This document shows, one piece after another, positions 34,434 to 43,997 of a DNA stretch of 64,000 bases (position 1 is its first letter; each line of letters starts with the position of its first letter). The notes under the pieces are model-generated. The model was not told the origin of the DNA, searched no databases, and saw only the letters and a list, made by a program, of their open reading frames with translations. Both the position numbers and the translations under genes were made by a program. The DNA comes from Spirochaetota bacterium. GTDB taxonomy: Bacteria; Spirochaetota; Spirochaetia; Treponematales; Treponemataceae. The stretch is taken from the NCBI GenBank assembly GCA_023393015.1, contig JAEWMY010000005.1, positions 62,001 through 126,000 on the forward strand, written 5' to 3'.

Positions 34434-35042
34434 TTACTTTGTTATGCCGTCCTTGGTCTCTTTTTCGAGGAAGGAAAGCGCCTCTTTCGCCTTGAACTCG
34501 GCGAACGCGGCGGCCTCGTTTCGCTGGAAAGTAGCGACCGTGGCCTCGAAAGCCTTATTCATGTTCGCCTTCGGGAAGGAGCAGAGCATATGGACGCCGC
34601 CCTTGTCGTCTACCCACATTTCGTCTTCCTCCACGCCCACGAGAGTTTGCTCGGCGACCTGCTTGGAGATGTTCTCGAAATGAGTAAGGGTTTGCGTGTT
34701 CGTGTTCTCGCCGCCCTCGCTCGTGTAACTCACCAGGGCGTTGCTGACCTTGGTTCCGATCCAGCGCGCGATCTGGTCGCGGGCGTCCTGCCCGGCGGCG
34801 GTTTTGGATATCGCGCGATTGGACTTGATCGCGTATCCGACGGCGTAGAAATGAGTGTCGCTCTTCGGATTCTTGTTTACCCATACCGGCATCGGCACTC
34901 CGTCGAGGCCGATAACGGGTCCCGCGGCGGGGGGTTGCTCGGTCTTTGCCTCGGGCTGCTTTTTGGGGCTAGATGAACACGAAACGAATACCGCCGCGAC
35001 AAGGGCGATGATCGACAGACTTCCGACGATTTTTCTGAACAT
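34434..35042 (-). CDS. LPP20-like lipoprotein
   Basis: A 202-residue lipoprotein. The signal peptide ends with lipobox VFVSC (Cys about 22), followed by a Pro/Lys-rich linker. The mature domain (PVWVNKNPKSDTHFYAVGYA...DARDQIARWIGTKV...MWVDDKGGVHMLCSFP) fits the LPP20 family of outer-membrane lipoproteins. Role unknown in spirochaetes. GGAGG seven bases before ATG, a single-gene unit with the terminator at 34362-34400. The 173 bases upstream show no convincing -35/-10 pair for it. Confidence 0.88.
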   Translation of the reverse strand: MFRKIVGSLSIIALVAAVFVSCSSSPKKQPEAKTEQPPAAGPVIGLDGVPMPVWVNKNPKSDTHFYAVGYAIKSNRAISKTAAGQDARDQIARWIGTKVSNALVSYTSEGGENTNTQTLTHFENISKQVAEQTLVGVEEDEMWVDDKGGVHMLCSFPKANMNKAFEATVATFQRNEAAAFAEFKAKEALSFLEKETKDGITK

Positions 35043-35215
35043 AACGAATCCTCCTGCAATTTCTTGCTATAAAAAAGTGTAACACACGAAAGGTAACAAA
35101 ACCACACCAGCTTCGGGCATATGGCGCGCGGTACGGCTCACTTTGTCAATTTTCCGGTATCCTTTACCTAATATGTAGTATAATCAACCCGATTTTCGTA
35201 CACTCGGGGATAACC

Positions 35216-36757
35216 ATGAATTCAATAAGCAAAAGCCTCCGGATAGTGACCATACTTTTAGTTATCACGGCCATATTTCGTTTATGGACACTCATGATGA
35301 TACATACCGGTATTGACGAGCGGGATTACTGGTATTCCGCGAAATCGCTTAGCCAGGGACTGGAATATCCCTATATCAATCACAGAACGATTCGATGGAG
35401 CGTAATCATCCCCGTAGCCGCGGCCCAGATTGTAACCGGAGTTCACCCCAACGCGTATTACGTACTGCCCTTTTTAAACGCAATGGCCCAAACCGCCATT
35501 CTTTTCATGCTCGCTAAACGACTATTCGACCGCAAAACCGCGGTATTAGCCTGCCTTTTCATGATATTCTTTCCGTATCAAATCCGTGCGGCGTCTCAAA
35601 TCCGACCGGAAATTTTTTCGATAACGTATATTCTCACGATGCTATGGTTCTTTTCATTGTATTGGGACGCGAAAGAGCAAGAGACAAACCGGCGATGGCT
35701 TGTACTGTCCTCGATCATGCTATACATCGCCTATCACGCCAAAATCACGAATCTTTTTTTCTTCCCGGGAATGATTGTGCTTATATTAATTCATGCAAAA
35801 GAGAGCCGGAAGAAAATGCTCGCCGATTCGGCCCTCTTTGGGGGCATATGCCTTGGGGCATTCCTTATCGAAACCTTTATCTATGGTATTGTCGCCGGGT
35901 TCCCCCTTGGACACTTGCAAATCATCTCAGCCAACCACCTTGAGGGCATGCGGTCTCTCGGATCATGGACCGAGATATTTAACCGCTACCGCTCTCCGTA
36001 CCTACAGGCATATTGGCAAATACCCTTTATCCTATTCGCGGCCCTTTCGGCGGACGCGCTCGCGAACAGGCGTCATCGACTGTTACCGCTCATCATCGTA
36101 CCCGCACTTTCATTCTTTCTCTTCATCACGGTCGCGGTGAGCGGGATTCATCCCCTCAAGATGGCCGAACCCTTTATTAATCGCTATTTCTCCGCCGTTC
36201 TTCCATACGTGTTCATCGTTATTTCATGGTATCTGGGGAGGGCTCTCGAGGCCATACGCATTCGGACAAGATTACGGCGCCAATCGATTCTAGGAGTATT
36301 TTATGCCGTCTCGTGTATCGGAACCGTTTCGTTTTCCGTGTTCTTCTCCCTGCCAATTGTCCCAAAAGCCCTGCGGGCATACATAACTTCGCCTTTTACA
36401 AGCAATCACCCCTTCTCCCTGAACCAACGCTATCGACAAACGATAAACGACGCCTGGGATTCGGGAATACCGATCATCGGCACGAGCGATCATGCCGGCA
36501 TCAACGCGCTTGAGACGGCGGCATGGTATTACCTCGACATTGACCGTTACGACGGAAAACGGGCGCCAGGGCCCATACCCCTGTCGATAGGTCAAAGCAA
36601 AGGCGGCTTTGTGTCGCTCGGGGGAAGGGACCCGGGCACGAGACCAGTCTTTGTCAACGTAATTCGAAAACCATTCCGGATGGCCATAGTTCAGACTGAA
36701 TTATTGCCGGAAATATCGGGAGAAACATTTCCGAGAAACACAAAGGAAGTAAAATGA
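35216..36757 (+). CDS. GT-C fold membrane glycosyltransferase
   Basis: A 513-residue protein with about ten membrane helices, resembling ArnT/PMT-type glycosyltransferases that use polyprenyl-phosphate sugars. The first extracytoplasmic loop holds the acidic motif DERDYW typical of the catalytic DE pair. A hydrophilic C-terminal tail of about 120 residues follows. The next genes are a GT2 that would make the lipid-linked sugar and a GtrA-like flippase, a coherent surface-glycosylation cassette. Base composition is visibly lower in GC than neighbours (24 of 60 in 35221-35280). A TATAAT at 35179-35184 is a likely -10; no matching -35. Confidence 0.85.
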   Translation: MNSISKSLRIVTILLVITAIFRLWTLMMIHTGIDERDYWYSAKSLSQGLEYPYINHRTIRWSVIIPVAAAQIVTGVHPNAYYVLPFLNAMAQTAILFMLAKRLFDRKTAVLACLFMIFFPYQIRAASQIRPEIFSITYILTMLWFFSLYWDAKEQETNRRWLVLSSIMLYIAYHAKITNLFFFPGMIVLILIHAKESRKKMLADSALFGGICLGAFLIETFIYGIVAGFPLGHLQIISANHLEGMRSLGSWTEIFNRYRSPYLQAYWQIPFILFAALSADALANRRHRLLPLIIVPALSFFLFITVAVSGIHPLKMAEPFINRYFSAVLPYVFIVISWYLGRALEAIRIRTRLRRQSILGVFYAVSCIGTVSFSVFFSLPIVPKALRAYITSPFTSNHPFSLNQRYRQTINDAWDSGIPIIGTSDHAGINALETAAWYYLDIDRYDGKRAPGPIPLSIGQSKGGFVSLGGRDPGTRPVFVNVIRKPFRMAIVQTELLPEISGETFPRNTKEVK

Positions 36758-37710
36758 AACTACTTATTCAGATCCCGTGCTTAAATGAACAGGAAACGCT
36801 TGCCGCCACGTTCAACGACTTACCAAAAACCATACCCGGTATTAGCTCAATCGAAACCTTAATTATCGACGACGGGAGCACGGACAATACGCAGGCGGTC
36901 GCGCGGTCCCTCGGGGTTAACCATATCGTGTCTTTTCGTCGCAACAAGGGCCTCGCAAGGGGCTTTATGGCTGGAATTGACGCCTGTCTCAAGCAAGGCG
37001 CGGACATCATCGTAAATACGGACGCGGACAACCAGTATCGGGGCGAAGATATCCGCTTGCTCGTCGAGCCCATCCTTTCCGGGAAGGCCGACATTGTCAT
37101 CGGTCAGCGCCCCATCGACGAAACGGAGCACTTTTCTCCGTTAAAGAAAGTTCTGCAAAAACTCGGAAGCTTCGTCGTACGAGTAGCAAGCGACACGACC
37201 ATCCCGGATGCGCCGAGCGGCTTTCGTGCTTATTCGAGGGAAGCCGCCTTGCAGCTTAACGTGTTCAACGAATACACCTACACGCTCGAGACGATCATTC
37301 AGGCCGGCAGGAACAAAATGTCCGTCACGGCCGTCCCAATAAGGACAAATCCAACTCTGCGGAAGTCCCGCCTCGTATCGAGCATGTTTGGCTATATCAA
37401 AAGATCCGCGGCTACAATCATCCGTTCATTTTTAATGTACAAACCACTTAATTTCTTTTGTAGTATCGGAACAGTACTTTTCCTGCTTGGCATGGCTCTC
37501 GGAATACGGTTCCTCTTTTTTTACTTTTCGTCTACGGGCCCTGCAGGACATATTCAGTCGCTGATACTCGCGGCTGTCCTGATTATTCTGGGCTTTCAGA
37601 CTTTTGTTACTGGTCTTCAGGCCGATATAATCGCCGCAAACAGACGAATTCTTGAAGATGTTCAGAGACGAATCCGTGAGATGGACACCAAGACCAACAA
37701 GGATTCCTAA
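36754..37710 (+). CDS. GT2 polyprenyl-phosphate glycosyltransferase
   Basis: A 318-residue enzyme: GT-A domain with IPCLNEQETL, IIDDGSTDNT, and the metal-binding TDADNQY, then two C-terminal membrane helices (about 232-255 and 268-290). Of the DPM1/GtrB type, which transfers a sugar from a nucleotide donor to undecaprenyl phosphate. Start overlaps the upstream stop (ATGA) after AGGAAG. Part of the AT-richer cassette. Confidence 0.92.
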   Translation: MKLLIQIPCLNEQETLAATFNDLPKTIPGISSIETLIIDDGSTDNTQAVARSLGVNHIVSFRRNKGLARGFMAGIDACLKQGADIIVNTDADNQYRGEDIRLLVEPILSGKADIVIGQRPIDETEHFSPLKKVLQKLGSFVVRVASDTTIPDAPSGFRAYSREAALQLNVFNEYTYTLETIIQAGRNKMSVTAVPIRTNPTLRKSRLVSSMFGYIKRSAATIIRSFLMYKPLNFFCSIGTVLFLLGMALGIRFLFFYFSSTGPAGHIQSLILAAVLIILGFQTFVTGLQADIIAANRRILEDVQRRIREMDTKTNKDS

Positions 37711-37715
37711 GAATC

Positions 37716-38150
37716 ATGCGCGTATGTTTTATTAACAGGGAAACGGTTTCATACATCGTCTTCGGGGTCATTACAAGTATAATCAACATCGGTATATTCC
37801 AGGCATTTCTCCGTACGGGGGCGGATTACAGGATAGCGAATATCGTAGCTCTGGTTGCCACAAAAATATCGGCCTATATCCTAAACAAAGCATTCGTTTT
37901 CAGGTCAAAAACCGAGACTCTCACGGGTCTGCTATCAGAATTTGTGAGGTTTACGATAACACGGGGAGGAACGATGATTCTTGATTATGTCGGACTTATT
38001 ATCCTTGTGAATGCCCTTTCAATGAACACAACTGCGGGAAAAGTCCTTATAACGGGCATTGTCGTGATCATTAACTACTTGCTTGGCAAACACTTCGTAT
38101 TCACCTCTCGAAACCGACCGTTAGTTGACCCACGGGAAATAGATCGCTGA
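37716..38150 (+). CDS. GtrA-family membrane protein
   Basis: A 144-residue protein with four membrane helices and the GtrA pattern (YIVFGVITSIINIGIFQ, YILNKAFVF, NYLLGKHFVF). GtrA proteins are believed to flip lipid-linked sugars for use by the outer-face GT-C transferase. Five bases after the GT2 gene; last of the cassette. GC is low (23 of 60 bases in 37741-37800). Confidence 0.93.
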   Translation: MRVCFINRETVSYIVFGVITSIINIGIFQAFLRTGADYRIANIVALVATKISAYILNKAFVFRSKTETLTGLLSEFVRFTITRGGTMILDYVGLIILVNALSMNTTAGKVLITGIVVIINYLLGKHFVFTSRNRPLVDPREIDR

Positions 38151-38256
38151 TACCGCCCGTGTTATTCGTTTAAACCTCGTCCGTTTCAGACCAGACCCGC
38201 GAGCCGGAGCTCCCCTTGCACAAACGTATACGACGCGCTATTTTATAGGCGGCTAG

Positions 38257-38277
38257 AGGTAATTTTACCTATATAAT
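38257..38277 (+). promoter_or_regulatory. nifJ: nifJ promoter with palindromic operator
   Basis: A perfect -10 TATAAT (38272-38277) is preceded directly by the inverted repeat AGGTAA-TT-TTACCT (38257-38270), which occupies the -35/spacer area; no consensus -35 is present. A second short repeat CTAT-TTT-ATAG lies at 38238-38248. This arrangement suggests control by a dimeric DNA-binding protein. It does not match the Rex or FNR consensus. Confidence 0.6.
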
Positions 38278-38311
38278 CCCTTTCATCCCAATTCTTTATA
38301 AGGACGGAAAT

Positions 38312-41300
38312 ATGTCTGAGAAAAAGCTCGTTATGATCGACGGTAACACCGCCGCCGGTCACGTAGCCCACGCGCTGAGCGAGGTCATCGCCATTTACCC
38401 GATTACGCCCTCGAGCCCGATGGGCGAAGTCGCCGACGAATACTCGGCCAAGGGAAAGAAGAACATCTGGGGAACCGTTCCCGAGGTCGTAGAACTCCAG
38501 TCCGAAGGCGGAGCCGCTGGCGCGGTACACGGAGCCCTGACCACCGGAGCCCTCTCCTCGACGTTTACCGCGTCGCAGGGACTCCTCCTCATGATCCCGA
38601 ACATGTACAAGATCGCCGGAGAGCTCACCAGCACGGTGTTCCACATCGCGGCCCGCGCCCTCGCGGCGAGCTCGCTTTCTATTTTCGGCGACCACCAGGA
38701 CGTCATGGCCTGCCGCCAGACCGGCTGGGCGATGCTCGCTTCCAACAACGTGCAGGAAGTCATGGACCTCGCGGTCATCTCCCACGCCGCGACCCTCGAG
38801 TCGCGCGTGCCCTTCCTCCACTTCTTCGACGGCTTCCGCACCTCCCACGAGGTCCAGAAGATCGAGGAAGTCTCGTACGACGTCATGCAGAAGATGGTCG
38901 ACGACGAGCTCGTCCGGGCCCACCGCGCGCGCGGCCTCACCCCGGAAAACCCCTCCATCCGCGGAACCGCCCAGAACCCCGACGTCTACTTCCAGGGCCG
39001 CGAGGCCGTCAACCCCTACTACCTGAAGGTTCCCGCCATCGTCCAGAAGGCGATGGACAAGTACGCCAAGCTCACCGGCCGCCAGTACAAGCTCTATGAG
39101 TACGTGGGCGCCAAGGACGCCGATCGCGTCGTGATCCTCATGGGCTCCGGCTGCGACACCGTCGAGGAAACCGTAGAGGCCCTCGTCGCGAAGGGCGAGA
39201 AGATCGGACTTCTCAAGGTCCGCCTCTATCGCCCCTTCAGCGCCGAAAACTTCGTGAAGGCCCTTCCCGCCACCGTCAAGGCGATCGCCGTCCTCGACCG
39301 CACCAAGGAACCCGGATCGCTCGGCGAGCCCCTCTACGAGGACGTCCGTACCGCCATCGGCGAGATGCAGGCGGCCGGCAAGTGCCAGTTCAAGGACTAC
39401 CCCACCGTCATCGGCGGCCGCTACGGTCTCGGCTCGAAAGAGTTCACCCCCGCCATGGTCAAGGGCGTCTACGACAACCTCAAGGGAGAGAAGAAGCCCA
39501 ACTTCACCATCGGTATCGAGGACGACCTCACCCACACGAGCCTCAAGTACGACCCCTCCTTCCAGCTCGACGACGCCGGAATGCACCAGGCCATGTTCTA
39601 CGGCCTCGGTTCCGACGGTACCGTCGGCGCGAACAAGAACTCCATCAAGATCATCGGCGAGGCGACGGACAACAAGGCGCAGGCCTACTTCGTGTACGAC
39701 TCCAAGAAGTCCGGGTCCATCACGACGAGCCATCTCCGCTTCGGCAAGCACGCCATCCGCAAGCCCTACCTCGTGACCCAGTCGGACTTTATCGCCTGCC
39801 ATAAGTTCACCTTCCTCGAGAAGTACGACATGCTCTCCACGGCCAAGAAGGGAGCGACCTTCCTTCTCACCAGCCCCTACGGCAAGGATCAGGTCTGGGA
39901 CCACCTTCCCGTCGAGGTCCAGAAGCAGATCATCGAGAAGGAACTCAAGTTCTACGTGATCGACGCCGTCACCATCGCCGAAAAGGCCGGAATGGGAGGA
40001 CGCATCAACGTCGTCATGCAAACCGCGTTCTTCAAGATCTCCGGCATCCTTCCCGAGGCCGAAGCCGTCTCCCTCATCAAGAAGTTCATCGAGAAGTCCT
40101 ACGGCAAGAAGGGCGCCGACGTCGTCAAGAAGAACATCGACACCATCGACATGGCACTCGCCGGCGTCGAGAAGGTCGACTATCCCAAGACCGCCTCGAG
40201 CAAGCTCAAGATGCTCCCCGCCATGACCGCCGACGCGCCCGAGTTCGTCCAGAAGGTCCTCGGAACCATCGCCGTCAACAAGGGCGACGACGTCAAGGTG
40301 AGCGAGGTCCCGAACGACGGAACCTTCCCGAGCGCGACCACGCAGTACGAGAAGCGCGCCATCGCCGAGCGCATGCCGATCTGGAACAAGGACCTCTGCA
40401 TCCAGTGCGGCCAGTGCACGGTGGTTTGCCCGCACGCGGTCATCCGCGCCAAGGCCTACGATCCGAAATTCCTCGCCAAGGCGCCCGCGTCCTTCAAGAG
40501 CGCCGACTACAAGACCAAGGAATTCGAGGGCTGGAAGTTCACCATCCAGGCGTCCGCCGAGGACTGCACGGGTTGCGGCCTCTGCGTCCAGCAGTGCCCG
40601 GCCAAGAGCAAGGACGATCCCGCGGTCAAGGCGATCAACATGAAGAATTTCGCCGAGCACCGCGCCGAGGAAACCGAGAACTTCAAGTTCTTCATGACCC
40701 TCCCCGATCCCGACTCTTCCAAGCTCAACCTCGGCAACGCCAAGTTCATCGCCATGAAGCGCCCCCTCTTCGAGTTCTCCGGCGCCTGCGCGGGCTGCGG
40801 AGAGACCCCGTACGTCAAGCTCCTTTCACAGCTTTACGGAGACAGGGCGGTCATCGCGAACGCGACCGGCTGTTCCTCGATCTACGGAGGAAACCTCCCC
40901 ACCACTCCGTATTCCAAGAACGCGGACGGCAAGGGTCCGGCATGGTCCAACTCCCTATTCGAGGACGCGGCCGAGTTCGGCTACGGCATGCGCCTGACGA
41001 GCGACAAGCTCGCGGTCTACGCGCGCGAAGTCGCCGCCAACGTCAAGGCCAAGGGAATCGCGGCCGGCACGATCGACCGCCTCCTCGCCAACGAGCAGGC
41101 CGACGACACCGCGATCGAAACCCAGCGAAAGGACATCGAGACGCTCAAGGCCGAGCTCGCCAAGGCTTCCGACCCGCTCGCCAAAGAGCTCGCGTCCCTC
41201 GCGGACCACTTCGTGAAGCGCTCGGTATGGGTAATCGGCGGTGACGGATGGGCGTACGACATCGGCTTCGGCGGACTCGACCACGTGCTCGCCTCCGGCC

Positions 41301-41866
41301 GCAACATCAACGTTCTCGTCCTCGACACCGAGGTGTACTCCAACACCGGCGGGCAGATGTCCAAGGCGACGCCGATCGGCGCCGTGGCCAAGTTCGCGGC
41401 CGGCGGAAAGGTGACCAGCAAGAAGGACCTCGGCATGATCGCCATGACCTACGGCTACGTGTACGTCGCCCGCGTGTCGATGGGCGCCAACATGAACCAG
41501 GTCATCAAGGCCTTCCGCGAGGCGGAGAGCTACGACGGCCCGTCGATCATCATCGCGTACAGCCACTGTATCAACCACGGTATCGACATGGAATACGGCA
41601 TGACCAACCAGAAGGAAGCGGTAACCTGCGGACTGTGGCCCCTGTATCGCTATGATCCGCGCCTCACCGCAGAGGGAAAGAACCCCTTCCAGCTCGACAG
41701 CAAGGAAGGCGACTACAAGCTCGCCGACTTCATGTACAAGGAAGTGCGCTTCAAGAGCCTCAAGGCCGCAGATCCCGCGCGCGCCGACTCGCTCCTGAAG
41801 AAGGCCGAGGAAAAGGCGAAGCGCCAGTGGCAGGAGTACAAGTACCTGTCCGAGCGGCCTTTCTAA
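38312..41866 (+). CDS. nifJ: pyruvate:ferredoxin (flavodoxin) oxidoreductase
   Basis: A 1184-residue single-chain PFOR that converts pyruvate + CoA to acetyl-CoA + CO2 and reduces ferredoxin. Domains in order: YPITPSSPMGE pyrimidine-binding domain I, CoA-binding middle domains, two [4Fe-4S] motifs (CIQCGQCTVVCP and CTGCGLCVQQCP, about residues 695-770), a proximal-cluster Cys pair (CAGCGETPY) and the thiamine-PP domain (GGDGWAYDIG...SNTGGQMS). Codon use is strongly biased to C-ending codons, as in highly expressed genes. Stand-alone transcription unit with operator-like promoter and strong terminator. Central to a fermentative, H2-forming metabolism. Confidence 0.98.
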   Translation: MSEKKLVMIDGNTAAGHVAHALSEVIAIYPITPSSPMGEVADEYSAKGKKNIWGTVPEVVELQSEGGAAGAVHGALTTGALSSTFTASQGLLLMIPNMYKIAGELTSTVFHIAARALAASSLSIFGDHQDVMACRQTGWAMLASNNVQEVMDLAVISHAATLESRVPFLHFFDGFRTSHEVQKIEEVSYDVMQKMVDDELVRAHRARGLTPENPSIRGTAQNPDVYFQGREAVNPYYLKVPAIVQKAMDKYAKLTGRQYKLYEYVGAKDADRVVILMGSGCDTVEETVEALVAKGEKIGLLKVRLYRPFSAENFVKALPATVKAIAVLDRTKEPGSLGEPLYEDVRTAIGEMQAAGKCQFKDYPTVIGGRYGLGSKEFTPAMVKGVYDNLKGEKKPNFTIGIEDDLTHTSLKYDPSFQLDDAGMHQAMFYGLGSDGTVGANKNSIKIIGEATDNKAQAYFVYDSKKSGSITTSHLRFGKHAIRKPYLVTQSDFIACHKFTFLEKYDMLSTAKKGATFLLTSPYGKDQVWDHLPVEVQKQIIEKELKFYVIDAVTIAEKAGMGGRINVVMQTAFFKISGILPEAEAVSLIKKFIEKSYGKKGADVVKKNIDTIDMALAGVEKVDYPKTASSKLKMLPAMTADAPEFVQKVLGTIAVNKGDDVKVSEVPNDGTFPSATTQYEKRAIAERMPIWNKDLCIQCGQCTVVCPHAVIRAKAYDPKFLAKAPASFKSADYKTKEFEGWKFTIQASAEDCTGCGLCVQQCPAKSKDDPAVKAINMKNFAEHRAEETENFKFFMTLPDPDSSKLNLGNAKFIAMKRPLFEFSGACAGCGETPYVKLLSQLYGDRAVIANATGCSSIYGGNLPTTPYSKNADGKGPAWSNSLFEDAAEFGYGMRLTSDKLAVYAREVAANVKAKGIAAGTIDRLLANEQADDTAIETQRKDIETLKAELAKASDPLAKELASLADHFVKRSVWVIGGDGWAYDIGFGGLDHVLASGRNINVLVLDTEVYSNTGGQMSKATPIGAVAKFAAGGKVTSKKDLGMIAMTYGYVYVARVSMGANMNQVIKAFREAESYDGPSIIIAYSHCINHGIDMEYGMTNQKEAVTCGLWPLYRYDPRLTAEGKNPFQLDSKEGDYKLADFMYKEVRFKSLKAADPARADSLLKKAEEKAKRQWQEYKYLSERPF

Positions 41867-41903
41867 GACCCTCGTTCGATGACGCGGCCATCCGGTCGCG
41901 ACG

Positions 41904-41935
41904 GCCTTCCGGCTTTCGCCGGAAGGCTTTTTTTT
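41904..41935 (+). terminator. nifJ terminator
   Basis: A perfect 10-bp stem (41904-41913 with 41918-41927), loop TTTC, then eight T. It stands 38 bases after the nifJ stop. Confidence 0.95.
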
Positions 41936-42007
41936 CGTCCCGGCGGCGATCGTCCCTTTACGCCGAAGGGAAGATGGTCTATCGTTACCGATAAGGAGAC
42001 TTATTGC

Positions 42008-42778
42008 ATGAAAGAACGTATCATCCGGGCCTTGGGGACGGCCGCGCTCGCTTCCGTGATATCCGTTTCGTGCTCCGACGCCAACGTTCCGTCCGGAACG
42101 ATAACGCTGCGCGCGAGCGACGGAGTCCCGGTGACCGTTGACGTCTACGCGCCGCATCCGGCGGAAGCGACGTTCGTCGTTCTGTGCCACCGGGCGAACT
42201 GGAGCAGGGGCGAATACGCCGAGTTGGCGCCCTGGCTCAATTCCCTCGGTTACAACTGCGTAGCCGTGGATCAGCGTTCCGGGGGCAAGATAAACGGCGT
42301 GGACAACAAGACCCTTGTCGAGGCGCTCAAGCGTTCGAAGGACACGGGCTATCCGTCCGCCGAAACCGACATCCTCGCGGCGCTCGAGTACGCCGGCAAG
42401 CGGGCGAAAGGGAAAGTCGTTTTATGGGGCAGCTCATACTCGTCCTCACTCGCGATAGTCGTCGCCGCGAAGAGACCGGACTTGACGGACGCGGTAGTAA
42501 GCGTCTCTCCCGGCGAATATTTCGCGGAGTACGGCCTTTCCCGCGACTGGGTCAAGGAACACGCGGCCCGGCTTTCCGTTCCCGCGCTCGTGATGGGACC
42601 GGCGGAAGAGCGGACGCAAGCCCTGTCGATTTACGACGCGATTCCCGAAGGGAACAAACGACTCTTTGTTCCGCAAAAGGGCGGCCGGCACGGCTCCGAA
42701 ACCCTCTGGCAAAAAACGCCGGGACACGAGGAGTTCAGGTCAGCCGTCGCGGAGTTCCTCGCATCTCTCGGGAAATAA
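42008..42778 (+). CDS. alpha/beta-hydrolase lipoprotein
   Basis: A 256-residue protein with a lipoprotein signal peptide (ISVSC, Cys about 22). The hydrolase fold shows VVLCHRANWSRGEY near the oxyanion site, nucleophile elbow GSSYSSS (G-x-S-x-S rather than G-x-S-x-G) and a late His in GGRHGSE. Probably a surface or periplasmic esterase. Start at ATG 42008 with AAGGAG upstream; an in-frame longer version would cover the nifJ terminator. Convergent with the phosphatase-superfamily gene, 1 base apart. Confidence 0.85.
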   Translation: MKERIIRALGTAALASVISVSCSDANVPSGTITLRASDGVPVTVDVYAPHPAEATFVVLCHRANWSRGEYAELAPWLNSLGYNCVAVDQRSGGKINGVDNKTLVEALKRSKDTGYPSAETDILAALEYAGKRAKGKVVLWGSSYSSSLAIVVAAKRPDLTDAVVSVSPGEYFAEYGLSRDWVKEHAARLSVPALVMGPAEERTQALSIYDAIPEGNKRLFVPQKGGRHGSETLWQKTPGHEEFRSAVAEFLASLGK

Positions 42779-42779
42779 A

Positions 42780-43964
42780 TCACCCCTTGTTCGTCCCCGC
42801 GTACAGCACCAGGGGGACGACACGCTCTTCTTCGGTAAGGCCCGCGTGGTGCGAGGGAAAATCGAAGGAATGGTCGTTCCGTGGCGCGTACTGTTTGAGC
42901 GCCCGCGATCCGGTCGCGACGGCGAGATAGTCCCCTATGAAATCACCGGTCCTCGCGTGCGCGCGGATAAACGGCCCGAACGGTTCTTCGCGAAGTATGT
43001 CGGCACGGGAAAGAAGGCGGAAATCCGCGCCGAACTCGCGTACGAAAAGACGTTCGAACTCCGAGCGGCGCTCTGCCCGCACGAAGAACATGGCCGCGCG
43101 CGCCTCGAGAAACGGCGGGACAACGAGACATTCCGAAAGGCCTTCGATCGCGCCGATGTCGACGTACCGCGTCACGTCGGCGTGCCCGTGATCGGCCGTG
43201 ACCACCAGCAGGTCCCGCGACGACAGCGCGCGGGACAGCGCCTCTACGCGGGCGTCGATGTCCCTGACGCGTGAGCGTGCTTCGGACGAGTCCGGTCCCG
43301 CGCGATGAAGGGCGTAGTCAGGTTCGGGCCAGTATCCGAGCGTGAAGCATTTTACTGACTCCGCGTTCCCGGCGCACTCGAGCACGGCGGCGCACCACTC
43401 CTCCAGCGTTTTCGCCTCGACGTGACGCGCGTCGCTTCCCGGAATCGAAATGCCGGCCGGCGAAACGAACGCCACGCTCGCTCGCTCAGGATCGATCGCG
43501 TCGAGCAAGGGCCGATATTCTAGAATTTTCCAGGGATCGAAATAGGGCAGAACCGATTCCTTGGTAATGCTGTCCGCGCGCGGAAAGACGTCGACGGCAC
43601 GCCCCGCTTCGCGAAAATGAAGCGACCAGCCGAGCCATCCGTGTTCCGCGGGGGTCATCCCCGAATATATGCCGTTCATGCCCGCGGCCGTGGTCGGCGG
43701 AAAGACGGAATCGATTCCCGCGGCGAGATGGCGCCGCAAGAAGGCGTCCGGGGGCAGGTACCGTTCGAGCTGCGCGACGCCGAGACCGTCGAACGCGAGC
43801 AGTATGACGCGCTCGGGGCACGGAGACAGCGCGGCATCGAGCTCCGGTAAGCGCGCAAGACGCCGCGAAGCCGGACCGTCCGTTGCGGCATCGACGCCGA
43901 AATACCGCGCGATCGCGGCGGACAGGGCGACGATTGACCGTGAATAATCCGGAAAACGATTCAT
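42780..43964 (-). CDS. alkaline-phosphatase-superfamily phosphodiesterase/pyrophosphatase
   Basis: A 394-residue protein of the type I phosphodiesterase/nucleotide pyrophosphatase group. Metal ligands and nucleophile are visible: FDGLG, the Thr in PPTTAAGMNGIYSG, EPDYALHRAG, TADHGHAD and HHAGLTEEE. No signal peptide, so probably cytosolic. Start at ATG 43964 (MNRFPDYS); a TTG three codons upstream is possible and neither has a clear ribosome site. Substrate unknown. Confidence 0.85.
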   Translation of the reverse strand: MNRFPDYSRSIVALSAAIARYFGVDAATDGPASRRLARLPELDAALSPCPERVILLAFDGLGVAQLERYLPPDAFLRRHLAAGIDSVFPPTTAAGMNGIYSGMTPAEHGWLGWSLHFREAGRAVDVFPRADSITKESVLPYFDPWKILEYRPLLDAIDPERASVAFVSPAGISIPGSDARHVEAKTLEEWCAAVLECAGNAESVKCFTLGYWPEPDYALHRAGPDSSEARSRVRDIDARVEALSRALSSRDLLVVTADHGHADVTRYVDIGAIEGLSECLVVPPFLEARAAMFFVRAERRSEFERLFVREFGADFRLLSRADILREEPFGPFIRAHARTGDFIGDYLAVATGSRALKQYAPRNDHSFDFPSHHAGLTEEERVVPLVLYAGTNKG

Positions 43965-43997
43965 GGAAATCAAGGTACGCGCCCGAATCGCGGCCTG

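Noticed and set aside
38151..38260. Rex or FNR box upstream of nifJ
   Set aside because: The palindrome AGGTAA-TT-TTACCT matches neither TTGTTAA-type nor TTGAT-N4-ATCAA patterns.
38243..40660. Very long open frame (about 800 codons) antisense to nifJ
   Set aside because: It mirrors the strong C-ending codon bias of nifJ; the translation is a low-complexity Leu/Val/Gly/Asp mix with no fold, and there is no ribosome site.
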